DNA of 64,000 nt. It comes from Massilia antarctica. GTDB lineage: Bacteria; Pseudomonadota; Gammaproteobacteria; Burkholderiales; Burkholderiaceae_D. The stretch covers positions 5,146,001 to 5,210,000 of the forward strand of contig NZ_CP065053.1 in NCBI RefSeq assembly GCF_015689335.1, given 5' to 3'. Of this stretch, positions 57,763-64,000 are shown piece by piece; within the stretch, counting starts at the first letter, position 1, and every line of letters begins with the position of its first letter. A program made the position numbers and the translations under genes. The notes under the pieces are model-generated. The model saw only the letters and a program-made list of their open reading frames with translations. It was not told the DNA's origin and searched no databases.

Positions 57763-58260
57763 TCAGCCCCACAACTTCCACCAGGGCCGCTCGCTGTCCG
57801 GCGGCGGTGCATGGCGCGATGCGACCGCCTGGACCCCGTCGCACAAAGGGCAAAACGAAGTGAATGTCTCTAGCGCGGCGTCGGCCGGCAAGGCCGGGAA
57901 AATGACCTTGATTAAATCTGACGGCGCGTCGAACAGTTCCGCGAAGCCGCACTTGCTGCATCCGTGGATCAGCCACGAGCCGCGTTCCTTGAGGTACTTT
58001 TCGCTGACCATCACCGGATGGCCGGTGCCGGTGGCGATGAAGCGGATCGATTGATTGATGCGCACCGTTTCCAGCTGCGTCGGAGCGATGATCACCCGTC
58101 CGCTGAAAATATCGCCTGCGACGCCGGTGATGCTCACCCATGCGAGTTCGGGATGCGCACTGGTCATGCGGCGGCCGCCGTCGTGGATGATGACCTGAAT
58201 GTCGTCCGGATGGTTGGGGTGAAGCTTGCCCGCCAGGGCGGGATGTGTGCGCCATTCCAT
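57763..58260 (-). CDS. 165-aa protein with C-terminal zinc-ribbon-like CxxC pairs
   Basis: Not identified. N-terminal part HPNHPDDIQVIIHDGGRRMT and LAWVSITGVAGDIFSGRVI, then INQSIRFIATGTGHPVMVSE, looks like a compact beta-rich domain. The C-terminal half has CSKCGFAELF and FCPLCDGV, a split pair of CxxC motifs fit for zinc. It ends WWKLWG. It precedes the EF-G-like gene by 4 bp, so they are probably translated together. A terminator for fusA2 lies upstream, so this pair likely has its own promoter within 58261-58300 or relies on read-through. Confidence 0.75.
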   Translation of the reverse strand: MEWRTHPALAGKLHPNHPDDIQVIIHDGGRRMTSAHPELAWVSITGVAGDIFSGRVIIAPTQLETVRINQSIRFIATGTGHPVMVSEKYLKERGSWLIHGCSKCGFAELFDAPSDLIKVIFPALPADAALETFTSFCPLCDGVQAVASRHAPPPDSERPWWKLWG

Positions 58261-58300
58261 GAGCTTGTCTTTATTAGTGAGATTGCAGCGCGGAGCGTGG

Positions 58301-58331
58301 AAAAAAGGGCCGGAAATCGCTTCCCGGCCCC
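58301..58331 (-). terminator. Terminator of fusA2
   Basis: On the minus strand GGGCCGGGAA, loop GCGA, TTTCCGGCCC, then six T, 20 bp after the fusA2 stop. Confidence 0.88.
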
Positions 58332-58351
58332 GAACTTACTTTACAACAGAA

Positions 58352-60394
58352 TTACGCGGCGATCGACTCGGCGCGTTGCTGCATGCGCGGCGCGTGCCTT
58401 GCGTACACGGCGCTGGCAAACGCCCGCCCTTGCGAGAGCGAACGCAGACTGGTCGTGTGACCGAACAGGTTCGCCAGCGGCACATCGGCCACGACTTCGA
58501 CGCGCCCGGTTTGCTCCTCGATGCCGAGCACCTTGCCGCCACGGCGCTGCAGGTCGCCGATGACATCGCCCGCATTCACGGCCGGCGCATCGACATTGAC
58601 CGTCATGACCGGTTCCAGCATCAGCGGATGGGCTCGTTTAAGCCCGGCCAGGGTGCCTTCCTTGGCCGCCACCGCGAACGCCATGTCGTTGCTGTCGACC
58701 GCATGGTAGTCGCCATCGAGCAGGGTCACCCTGACACCCGTGACCGGGTAGCCCAGAGGACCTTGCGCCAGCGCCTGGCGCACGCCTTTTTCGATGGCCG
58801 GAATGAAGTTCGCAGGCACCACGCCGCCCTTGATCGCATTCTCGAAAGCGAACGCGCCATCGAACTGTTCCACCCGCAAAACGACTCGTGCATACTGCCC
58901 GCTGCCGCCGTTTTGCTTCGACACTTTGCCTTCCAGTTCCACCGCGGGCCCGGCGATGGTTTCGCGATAAGCCACCTGAGGCGCGCCCACCGTTACTTCC
59001 ACGCCCGTTTCGCGGCGCACACGTTCCAGCACCACGTCCAGATGCAGTTCGCCCATGCCCCACAGCACTGTTTCACCGCTGACGGGATCGCTTTCGAGGC
59101 GCAAAGACGGGTCTTCGCGACGGAAACGATCGAGCGCGGCGAGCATCTTGCCACGGTCGCCGCCCTTGCCGGGTTCGATCGCCAGCGCCACCACCGGTTC
59201 CCCGGCGTGGATGGTTTCCAGCACCAGCGGCACGGCCTTGGACGACAAGGTATGCCCGGTCAACGCATCTTTCAGGCCGGCGATGGCGATGATACTGCCG
59301 GCCTGAGCCTGCGCCACACCGGTGCGGCGGTCCGCATGGATCACATACAGCCGACCCACCCGCAGCGTCGCGCCGAGCGATGCATTCCACACCGCATCGC
59401 CTTCGCGCAGGGTGCCGCCATATAGCCGCACGTACGACAGCGAACCGTGGTCGTCGTGCACCACCTTGAACACCAGCGCCGCCAGCGGATCTGTGTCGCC
59501 GGTGCCGACCGTCACTGTTTCACCGTCCAGGCGCGCCACCGGGGCGGCGCGCTCGTCGGGCGAAGGCAGCCAGTCGATGATGGCGTCGAGCAGCGGCTCG
59601 ATGCCGGCATTGCGGTACGCCGAGCCGGACAGCACGGGCACCGCGCGGCGTGCCAGTGTCATGGCACGCAGGCCGGCGCGCACATCCGCCGGCGACAACG
59701 TGTCGTCGGCCAGGAAGGCCAGGGTGAGCGAATCGCTGCCATCGGCCGCCACCGCGGCGGCGTGCGCATAGGCTGCCTCGGCTGCTGCATGCAGATGCGC
59801 GGGCAGGGCGCTCGAACTCATCACGCCAGCAGCGTCCCAGGCCAGGAAACGCTGGCCGAGCACGTCGATGATGCCTTCGAACGCATCGCCGGCGCCGACC
59901 GGAATGGTCAACGGCACGGCCAGGGCGCCGAGGCGCGCGCCGATCTGGCCCACCACGCGGCCGAAGTCGGCGCCGCTGCGGTCCATCTTGTTGACGAACA
60001 CAATGGTCGGCACGCCGTGTTTCTGCGCCTGGCGCCAGACCGTTTCGGTCTGGGGCTGGATGCCGGCCACGCCGCACAGCACGGTGACGGCGCCGTCGAG
60101 CACGCGCAGCGAACGTTCGACTTCGATGGCGAAGTCGATGTGGCCTGGTGTGTCGATCAAGGTGAAGGCATGGCCGTTCCAGGCGCAGCGGGTGGCGGCC
60201 GCGCCGATGGTGATGCCGCGTTCTTTTTCGAGGTCCATGCTGTCCATCGTGGCGGTGCCCTCATGGACTTCGCCAGCGCGATGGATTTCGCCGGTTTTCA
60301 GGAGGATGCGTTCGGACAGGGTGGTTTTGCCAGCGTCGATGTGGGCAATGATACCGAAGTTGCGCGAGTTGGCGCGAAGGATAGTCGCAGTCAT
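58352..60394 (-). CDS. fusA2: Elongation factor G paralogue
   Basis: A 680-aa translational GTPase that moves tRNA and mRNA through the ribosome, or a paralogue with a specialised role. G1 [14 protein letters not shown] (about residues 17-30), G2-region [12 protein letters not shown]3 DTPGHIDF, G4 NKMD. Domains II-V follow with [20 protein letters not shown] in domain IV. The single isolated copy, without the rpsL-rpsG-tuf str operon around it, and the rather divergent sequence indicate the second EF-G of the genome. Start ATG 60394. It is followed by a terminator and then the EF-G-domain-IV-like gene. Confidence 0.93.
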   Translation of the reverse strand: MTATILRANSRNFGIIAHIDAGKTTLSERILLKTGEIHRAGEVHEGTATMDSMDLEKERGITIGAAATRCAWNGHAFTLIDTPGHIDFAIEVERSLRVLDGAVTVLCGVAGIQPQTETVWRQAQKHGVPTIVFVNKMDRSGADFGRVVGQIGARLGALAVPLTIPVGAGDAFEGIIDVLGQRFLAWDAAGVMSSSALPAHLHAAAEAAYAHAAAVAADGSDSLTLAFLADDTLSPADVRAGLRAMTLARRAVPVLSGSAYRNAGIEPLLDAIIDWLPSPDERAAPVARLDGETVTVGTGDTDPLAALVFKVVHDDHGSLSYVRLYGGTLREGDAVWNASLGATLRVGRLYVIHADRRTGVAQAQAGSIIAIAGLKDALTGHTLSSKAVPLVLETIHAGEPVVALAIEPGKGGDRGKMLAALDRFRREDPSLRLESDPVSGETVLWGMGELHLDVVLERVRRETGVEVTVGAPQVAYRETIAGPAVELEGKVSKQNGGSGQYARVVLRVEQFDGAFAFENAIKGGVVPANFIPAIEKGVRQALAQGPLGYPVTGVRVTLLDGDYHAVDSNDMAFAVAAKEGTLAGLKRAHPLMLEPVMTVNVDAPAVNAGDVIGDLQRRGGKVLGIEEQTGRVEVVADVPLANLFGHTTSLRSLSQGRAFASAVYARHAPRMQQRAESIAA

Positions 60395-60572
60395 GATGGT
60401 GCTTTCTTACATAGCGGGCGGTCGTGGTTTGTCTTTGGGACAAGCGCCGCGGGAGCCATGCGACCACCCTTGTTCAGTGATCCCGCGCGCGTTCTTCGTC
60501 GGCTGACTTCATGATATATATGCTCCTAAGCAACTACTGTGTGTGGGGATGGAAAAGCGAAACGGCAAAAAC

Positions 60573-60600
60573 AAAAAAGGCCCGCAGTGGGCCTTTTTTT
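60573..60600. terminator. Bidirectional-looking terminator upstream of fusA2
   Basis: AAAAAAGGCCC-loop-GGGCCTTTTTTT, a symmetrical A/T-flanked hairpin. No gene in this window ends into it on the plus strand; 60395-60572 holds no gene, only a plausible fusA2 promoter region. Confidence 0.8.
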
Positions 60601-60962
60601 GATGGGTGCTCGTCAAGAGCGAATCAAGGGGCGCACTGTCGCGGCCCGGGACGTTGCGAGCAACGTGCCGGGAGGGCGAAGGTAAAAAAGAGGATGTCCA
60701 TTGAGTTCATGGCCGGAAGCTTATTGCCCCGTTCGCGAAATGTCAAGGACTTATTTTGTTGTTGGTTCGTCACGCCCAAGCGGGTTCCGGCCCATCGCTG
60801 CCACGTCAGGATCGGTATTTTTATCAAAACATTGAATATAGCCAACATTTCGAGGTGCTCTGGTGTGAAAATGCTGCTCAGTTGCACAATCACCATGCAC
60901 GCTGGCGCGCACATGCCGCGCGAGTGCCCGACAACATTGCAAAACACAGCAGGAATTTGACT
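60601..60962 (+). other. Leader region of the Sel1 lipoprotein gene
   Basis: 362 bp without a supported gene. It is AT-rich at 60820-60850 and just before the start, where AGGAA (60951-60955) is the Shine-Dalgarno. Small open frames here lack family support. Confidence 0.35.
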
Positions 60963-62150
60963 ATGAAACACCTCTCCAGCCGCTATGCGTGCGGCCTGAT
61001 CGCCGCGCTGGCGCTCTCGGCGTGCGTCACGCAGGAAACCGGAACGCCCGATCCGGCATCGGCCGGCGCTGGCGCGACCCCGGGCAGCCTGGTCGCCAAC
61101 GGAAAACTGACCCCGGAAGGCGAACTGCGGCGCGAACGCGCGTTCAAGGCGTACAAGGCGGGGAACAAGGCGCTGGCGTATTCCGAATGGCTGGGAATCG
61201 CCGAGCAAGGCTTCGGCGAATCGCAGTTCAACATCAGCGTGATGGAAAGCGATGGCGATACCGGCACGGTCAACATGGCCAAAGCCCTGACGTGGCTGCA
61301 GAAGGCGGCCGACGCCAACTATCCGGAAGCCCAGTTCCAGCTCGGCCAGCGCTACAACAAGGGCGACGGCGTGAGCAAGGATGCGGCCAAGGCCGTGGCG
61401 TACTGGCGCAAATGCGCCGCGCTCGGCGACAAGCGCTGCGCCTTCAATGCCGCGCTGGCGCTGGCAGCGGGCCTTGGCGTGCCGCAGGACCGCGCCGGCG
61501 CCATGACCTTGTTGACCGAGGCGGCCAGCGGCCCGGCGGCGCTGGTGCCCGCTCAGTCCCAGCTGGGCAAGATGTACCTGCAGGGCGGCGACAAGGAGCG
61601 CGATTACGCCAAGGCGCGCCAGTGGCTCGAACCTGCCGCCGCCGGCAACGATGCCGATGCACTGTACAACCTGGGCGTGATGTACAGCCAGGGCTTCGGC
61701 GTCAAGGCCGACAAGCGCAAGGCCGCCGCCTTGTATCAGCGCGCCGCCGCGCAGGGAGATCCGATGGCATCGAATAACCTCGGCAGCGCTTACCGCTATG
61801 GCGAAGGCGTGCCGAAGGACCCGAAAAAGGCTGTGGCCCTGTTCAAGCAGGCACATGACGGCGGCAACCCGCAAGGCACCGTCAACCTGGCCGACATGAC
61901 CTTCAAGGGCTGGGGCGTGCACGCCAACAAGACGGCGGCTGCGGAACTGTACAAGGCCGCCGCCGACGCCGGTCACCCGGTCGGACGCTGCCGTTACGCG
62001 CAGGCGTTGCGTCACGGCGACGGCGTGGCCAAGAACGCGGGCCAGGCCAACCGCCTGCAGGAAGCGGCCAACCATGCCAACACCCCATGCGAGAGCGATG
62101 CGCCGCTGGGCGAGTGGGTGGTCAACCGCAGGACCGCCGGCCACTCCTGA
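60963..62150 (+). CDS. Sel1-repeat lipoprotein
   Basis: 395 aa. Signal and lipobox LIAALALSACVT (Cys about residue 20). From about residue 55 on, at least seven Sel1 repeats of 36 residues are visible, for example ALTWLQKAADANYPEAQFQL, DALYNLGVMYSQGFGVKADK, and ASNNLGSAYRYGEGVPKDPK. Such solenoids scaffold protein-protein contacts at the periplasmic face of a membrane. Function unknown. Monocistronic. Confidence 0.92.
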   Translation: MKHLSSRYACGLIAALALSACVTQETGTPDPASAGAGATPGSLVANGKLTPEGELRRERAFKAYKAGNKALAYSEWLGIAEQGFGESQFNISVMESDGDTGTVNMAKALTWLQKAADANYPEAQFQLGQRYNKGDGVSKDAAKAVAYWRKCAALGDKRCAFNAALALAAGLGVPQDRAGAMTLLTEAASGPAALVPAQSQLGKMYLQGGDKERDYAKARQWLEPAAAGNDADALYNLGVMYSQGFGVKADKRKAAALYQRAAAQGDPMASNNLGSAYRYGEGVPKDPKKAVALFKQAHDGGNPQGTVNLADMTFKGWGVHANKTAAAELYKAAADAGHPVGRCRYAQALRHGDGVAKNAGQANRLQEAANHANTPCESDAPLGEWVVNRRTAGHS

Positions 62151-62196
62151 GCGGCGCCGGTGCGCGCTTGATGCTGGCGTGCCGGGTGGGGTGCAT

Positions 62197-62258
62197 ATGC
62201 AATTCGGTTGCATTTGCACCCCGCTTGGGCTATGATTGTGTTTTGCAACACAGTTGCA
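62197..62258 (+). promoter_or_regulatory. merC-type promoter with two operator-like palindromes
   Basis: TTGCAT (62208-62213) and TATGAT (62231-62236) are 17 bp apart. Palindrome ATGCAA-N5-TTGCAT (62197-62213) covers the -35; a second, TGCAAC-N3-GTTGCA (62244-62258), covers the start point. Paired TGCAA/TTGCA palindromes over both promoter ends suggest a metalloregulator such as a Zur/Fur-family protein. Confidence 0.7.
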
Positions 62259-62288
62259 CCAAGCGGCAGCGCAAGGCGGGGCAGGTCG

Positions 62289-62696
62289 ATGATAAAACGC
62301 GTAATTGGAGTGGCGGACTACGCCGGCATGACGGCGGCCGCACTGTGTTTGCTGCACTGCCTCGGCCCGCCGCTGTTGCTGGCCGTCTTTCCGCTGATGA
62401 ACTGGTTCCCGCATGACGACGGCCTGCACGCCTGGCTGCTGATCCTGGTCGCGCTGCCGGCGCTGGTCGCCCTGGTCGCCGGCTTTCGCCAGCACCGGCG
62501 CGCGCTGGTGCTCGCGCTTGGCGCTTGCGGTTTCGCCTGCTGCTGCGCGGCGGTACTGGTCGCCGGTCCCCGTTACGGCCACGGCGCCGAAGCCATCCTC
62601 ACCAGCATCGGCGGCCTGTTCATCTTTTCCGCCCACCTGAAAAACCGGTCGTTCTGCGCCGGCTGTGCGCTGGACAAGCAGCCGGGCTGCTGCTGA
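62289..62696 (+). CDS. MerC-domain membrane protein
   Basis: 135 aa with four hydrophobic segments (AAALCLLHCLGPPLLLAVFP; AWLLILVALPALVALVAGF; ALVLALGACGFACCCAAVL; AILTSIGGLFIFSAHLKN), MerC size and layout. A Cys-x-x-His (CLLHC) sits in the first segment where MerC proteins bind metal, and a Cys-rich tail CAGCALDKQPGCC follows. Chromosomal MerC-like proteins are linked to metal import rather than to mer operons; no merR/merA is near. The palindromic promoter upstream fits metal-responsive control. Confidence 0.85.
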   Translation: MIKRVIGVADYAGMTAAALCLLHCLGPPLLLAVFPLMNWFPHDDGLHAWLLILVALPALVALVAGFRQHRRALVLALGACGFACCCAAVLVAGPRYGHGAEAILTSIGGLFIFSAHLKNRSFCAGCALDKQPGCC

Positions 62697-62788
62697 GCGG
62701 CCGGCGACCCGGATTGGCGATCCGCTCATCGAGGCGGTGCGCTTTCTTGTATCATGTGCAGCTTTGATTGTCAGATCAGGATCACCGC

Positions 62789-62884
62789 ATGTTTGCTTTG
62801 AAATTGAGCGTCGCCAACAAGCTGCGCACCCTCGCCGCCATCGACAAATGCTTGCAGAAGCAGGGTGGCCGACATGGTGCGTGA
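62789..62884 (+). CDS. Short 31-codon leader gene (possible)
   Basis: Encodes MFALKLSVANKLRTLAAIDK then CLQKQGGRHGA-stop. AGGAT precedes the ATG at fair spacing. Its stop overlaps the start of the DUF2809-like gene (62874), a typical coupling arrangement. It could be a real leader peptide, or the broken N-terminus of a larger gene. Confidence 0.35.
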   Translation: MFALKLSVANKLRTLAAIDKCLQKQGGRHGA

Positions 62885-63257
62885 CCGACGCTGGATTGCT
62901 GCCGGATGTGTCATCGTGATTGCGTGCGGCTTAGCGACGCGTAAATATCCCTCGGTGTTGTCGCATTACTTCGGGAACTATCCGGGCGATGCGCTATGGG
63001 CCTTGCTGGTGTTCCTGTTGTGGGCGTTTTGCCTGCCGCGCGCGAAAACCGGCACCTTGGTCGTGCTGGCGCTGGGCACCGCGTTCGCGGTCGAGTTTTC
63101 TCAGCTGTACCAGGCGCCCTGGATCAGGCATGTGCGTGCCACGACCTTGGGGCATCTGGTCCTCGGTGGCGGCTTCGACTGGCGCGACCTGGTCGCCTAC
63201 ACGGTGGGCGTGGCCGTCGGCGGCTTGCTGGACCGGGCGCGCGGCATGCTGCGCTAG
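62874..63257 (+). CDS. DUF2809-like small membrane protein
   Basis: 127 aa with four hydrophobic segments: WIAAGCVIVIACGLATR, GDALWALLVFLLWAFCLP, GTLVVLALGTAFAVEFSQLY, and DLVAYTVGVAVGGLLDRA. The conserved-looking EFSQLYQAPWIRHVRATTLG and GHLVLGGGFDWRDLVAY are what I recall of DUF2809 proteins. Function unknown. Start taken as ATG 62874; GTG 62865 is an alternative. Its stop overlaps the convergent topoisomerase gene by 4 bp. Confidence 0.8.
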   Translation: MVRDRRWIAAGCVIVIACGLATRKYPSVLSHYFGNYPGDALWALLVFLLWAFCLPRAKTGTLVVLALGTAFAVEFSQLYQAPWIRHVRATTLGHLVLGGGFDWRDLVAYTVGVAVGGLLDRARGMLR

Positions 63258-64000
63258 CCTGCCGCCTTGCGCCTGGCGGGCGGTTCCTGCAAGCGCTGCT
63301 GCAGGAACGCCACCACGGCCGCTTCTTCCGGCTGCAATTCGTGCAGGTCCTCGACCAGCTCGCGCCGCGTGCTCTCGCGCATGGCGTCGAGCACGGTGCC
63401 ATCGAGATAGGCGTCGAGGATCGCCGGATGCACATAGCACTTGCGGCAAATCGATGGCGTGTTGCCCAGCTTTTCCGCCACCGATTCGATCGCGCGCACA
63501 ATGTTTTTCTTCGCTTGCGCTTCGGAGTCGACCTTCTCGAATTCCTGCAGCGCCAGCGCCGCCAGCACCGTGCCCGACCAGGTGCGGAAATCCTTGGCGG
63601 TGTAGTCTTCGCCGCTAATGTCGCGCAGGTAGTCGTTGACGTCGGACGAGTCGACCGTATGCGCATTGCCGTCGTCATCTTCGTAGTGAAACAGTTCCTG
63701 CCCCGGCAGGTCGCGGATGCGGCTGATGATGCGCGCCAGGCGCTTGTCCTCCACCTTGACGTTGTGGAACACGCCGCTCTTGCCGCGAAAGCGGAACTGG
63801 ACCGCCTTGCCGTCGATGCGAACATGGCGGTCGCGCAGGGTGGTCAGGCCGAATGATTTGTTCTGGCGCGCATATTCCTCGTTACCGATCCGCATCATGG
63901 TCGCTTCCAGCAGATACACGATGGTGGCGAGCACCTTTTCGCGCGGCAGGCCGGCTCGCTTGAGATCGGCGTCGACGGTGCGGCGGATCGCGGGCAGGGC
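63254..64000 (-). CDS. DNA topoisomerase IB, C-terminal part (runs off the window)
   Basis: About 249 codons, open to the right edge; the N-terminus is outside. A poxvirus-type topoisomerase I that relaxes supercoils through a 3'-phosphotyrosine. Visible: EATMMRIGNEEYARQNKSFG, FRFRGKSGVFHNV (catalytic Lys/Arg region), DFRTWSGTVLAALAL (second catalytic Arg), and CRKCYVHPAIL with the nucleophilic Tyr. The C-terminus ends QEPPARRKAAG. Confidence 0.93.
   Translation of the reverse strand, partial: ALPAIRRTVDADLKRAGLPREKVLATIVYLLEATMMRIGNEEYARQNKSFGLTTLRDRHVRIDGKAVQFRFRGKSGVFHNVKVEDKRLARIISRIRDLPGQELFHYEDDDGNAHTVDSSDVNDYLRDISGEDYTAKDFRTWSGTVLAALALQEFEKVDSEAQAKKNIVRAIESVAEKLGNTPSICRKCYVHPAILDAYLDGTVLDAMRESTRRELVEDLHELQPEEAAVVAFLQQRLQEPPARRKAAG

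Noticed and set aside
60624..62729. 701-codon minus-strand frame across the Sel1 and MerC genes
   Set aside because: It spans two well-supported plus-strand genes and their intergenic promoter; composition is that of a shadow frame.

Overview
The window is GC-rich chromosomal DNA from a betaproteobacterium, most likely Oxalobacteraceae (Massilia / Duganella / Janthinobacterium type). I infer this from the codon bias, the housekeeping genes (upp, csp, aceB, gloB-methyltransferase-rnhA-dnaQ, fusA2, topoisomerase IB), very large hybrid sensor kinases, Sel1 lipoproteins and an encoded-CCA tRNA-Val. The species is not determined by what I can see.

Layout. 1-4.5 kb: upp, a lone Hpt protein, a cold-shock gene with a long leader, and a LysR gene divergent from malate synthase. 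4.5-6.2 kb: an intact IS4-family element (10-bp target duplication, 18-bp ends) inserted in the arm of a hairpin-forming dispersed repeat. 6.2-12.1 kb: a 1478-aa hybrid kinase ending in GGDEF-EAL, preceded on the same strand by an ABC-type substrate-binding protein. 12.3-15.3 kb: gloB, a methyltransferase, rnhA, dnaQ and tRNA-Val(CAC). 15.4-17.4 kb: an internally deleted IS1182-type element split by an IS3-family element.

17.5-24.9 kb: a tight five-gene operon that looks foreign (lower GC, between insertion sequences). It encodes a GNAT-like protein, an MFS exporter, a LuxE acyl-protein synthetase, a LuxC acyl-CoA reductase fused to a PaaK-like adenylating domain, and a second PaaK-like ligase. 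It is a fatty-acid-reductase module without luciferase. 25.0-31.2 kb: a graveyard of nested mobile elements (thiolase remnant, IS3, IS5 split by an intact IS4-type element, IS21) surrounding one unfamiliar two-gene operon (279-aa protein with a HECIEMLCDP motif plus a 55-aa protein). 31.2-34.7 kb: a DHA2 drug exporter and LysR pair that abuts a truncated Sel1-type secreted protein. 35.2-42.3 kb: a small zinc-ribbon membrane protein and a complete tripartite RND pump (outer membrane factor divergent from tetR, lipoprotein adaptor, RND permease). Both pump promoters carry the same 26-bp operator.

42.5-50.5 kb: a glycerophosphodiester phosphodiesterase; a SagB-type dehydrogenase converging on a nitrile-hydratase-leader-like RiPP precursor with a perfect FNR-type box in its promoter; and a 1665-aa hybrid kinase with a beta-propeller sensor. 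50.9-52.2 kb: a beta-helix lipoprotein. 52.5-57.3 kb: an RNA-repair cassette (RNA ligase overlapping an HD-phosphoesterase/5'-kinase protein). It converges on a 789-aa protein of unknown function whose start lies only 28 nt downstream of a divergent tRNA-Arg(UCU) that lacks an encoded CCA. 57.3-60.4 kb: a free-standing EF-G domain-IV-like protein, a zinc-ribbon protein and fusA2. 60.9-64 kb: a Sel1-repeat lipoprotein, a MerC-type protein behind a promoter with two palindromes, a DUF2809-like membrane protein, and the 3' part of a topoisomerase IB gene that runs off the window.

The strongest candidates for new biology are the RNA-repair / tRNA-Arg / 789-aa neighbourhood, the luciferase-free LuxC-LuxE operon, and the FNR-boxed RiPP pair. 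All functional statements come from motif and family recognition by eye; no database search was run.
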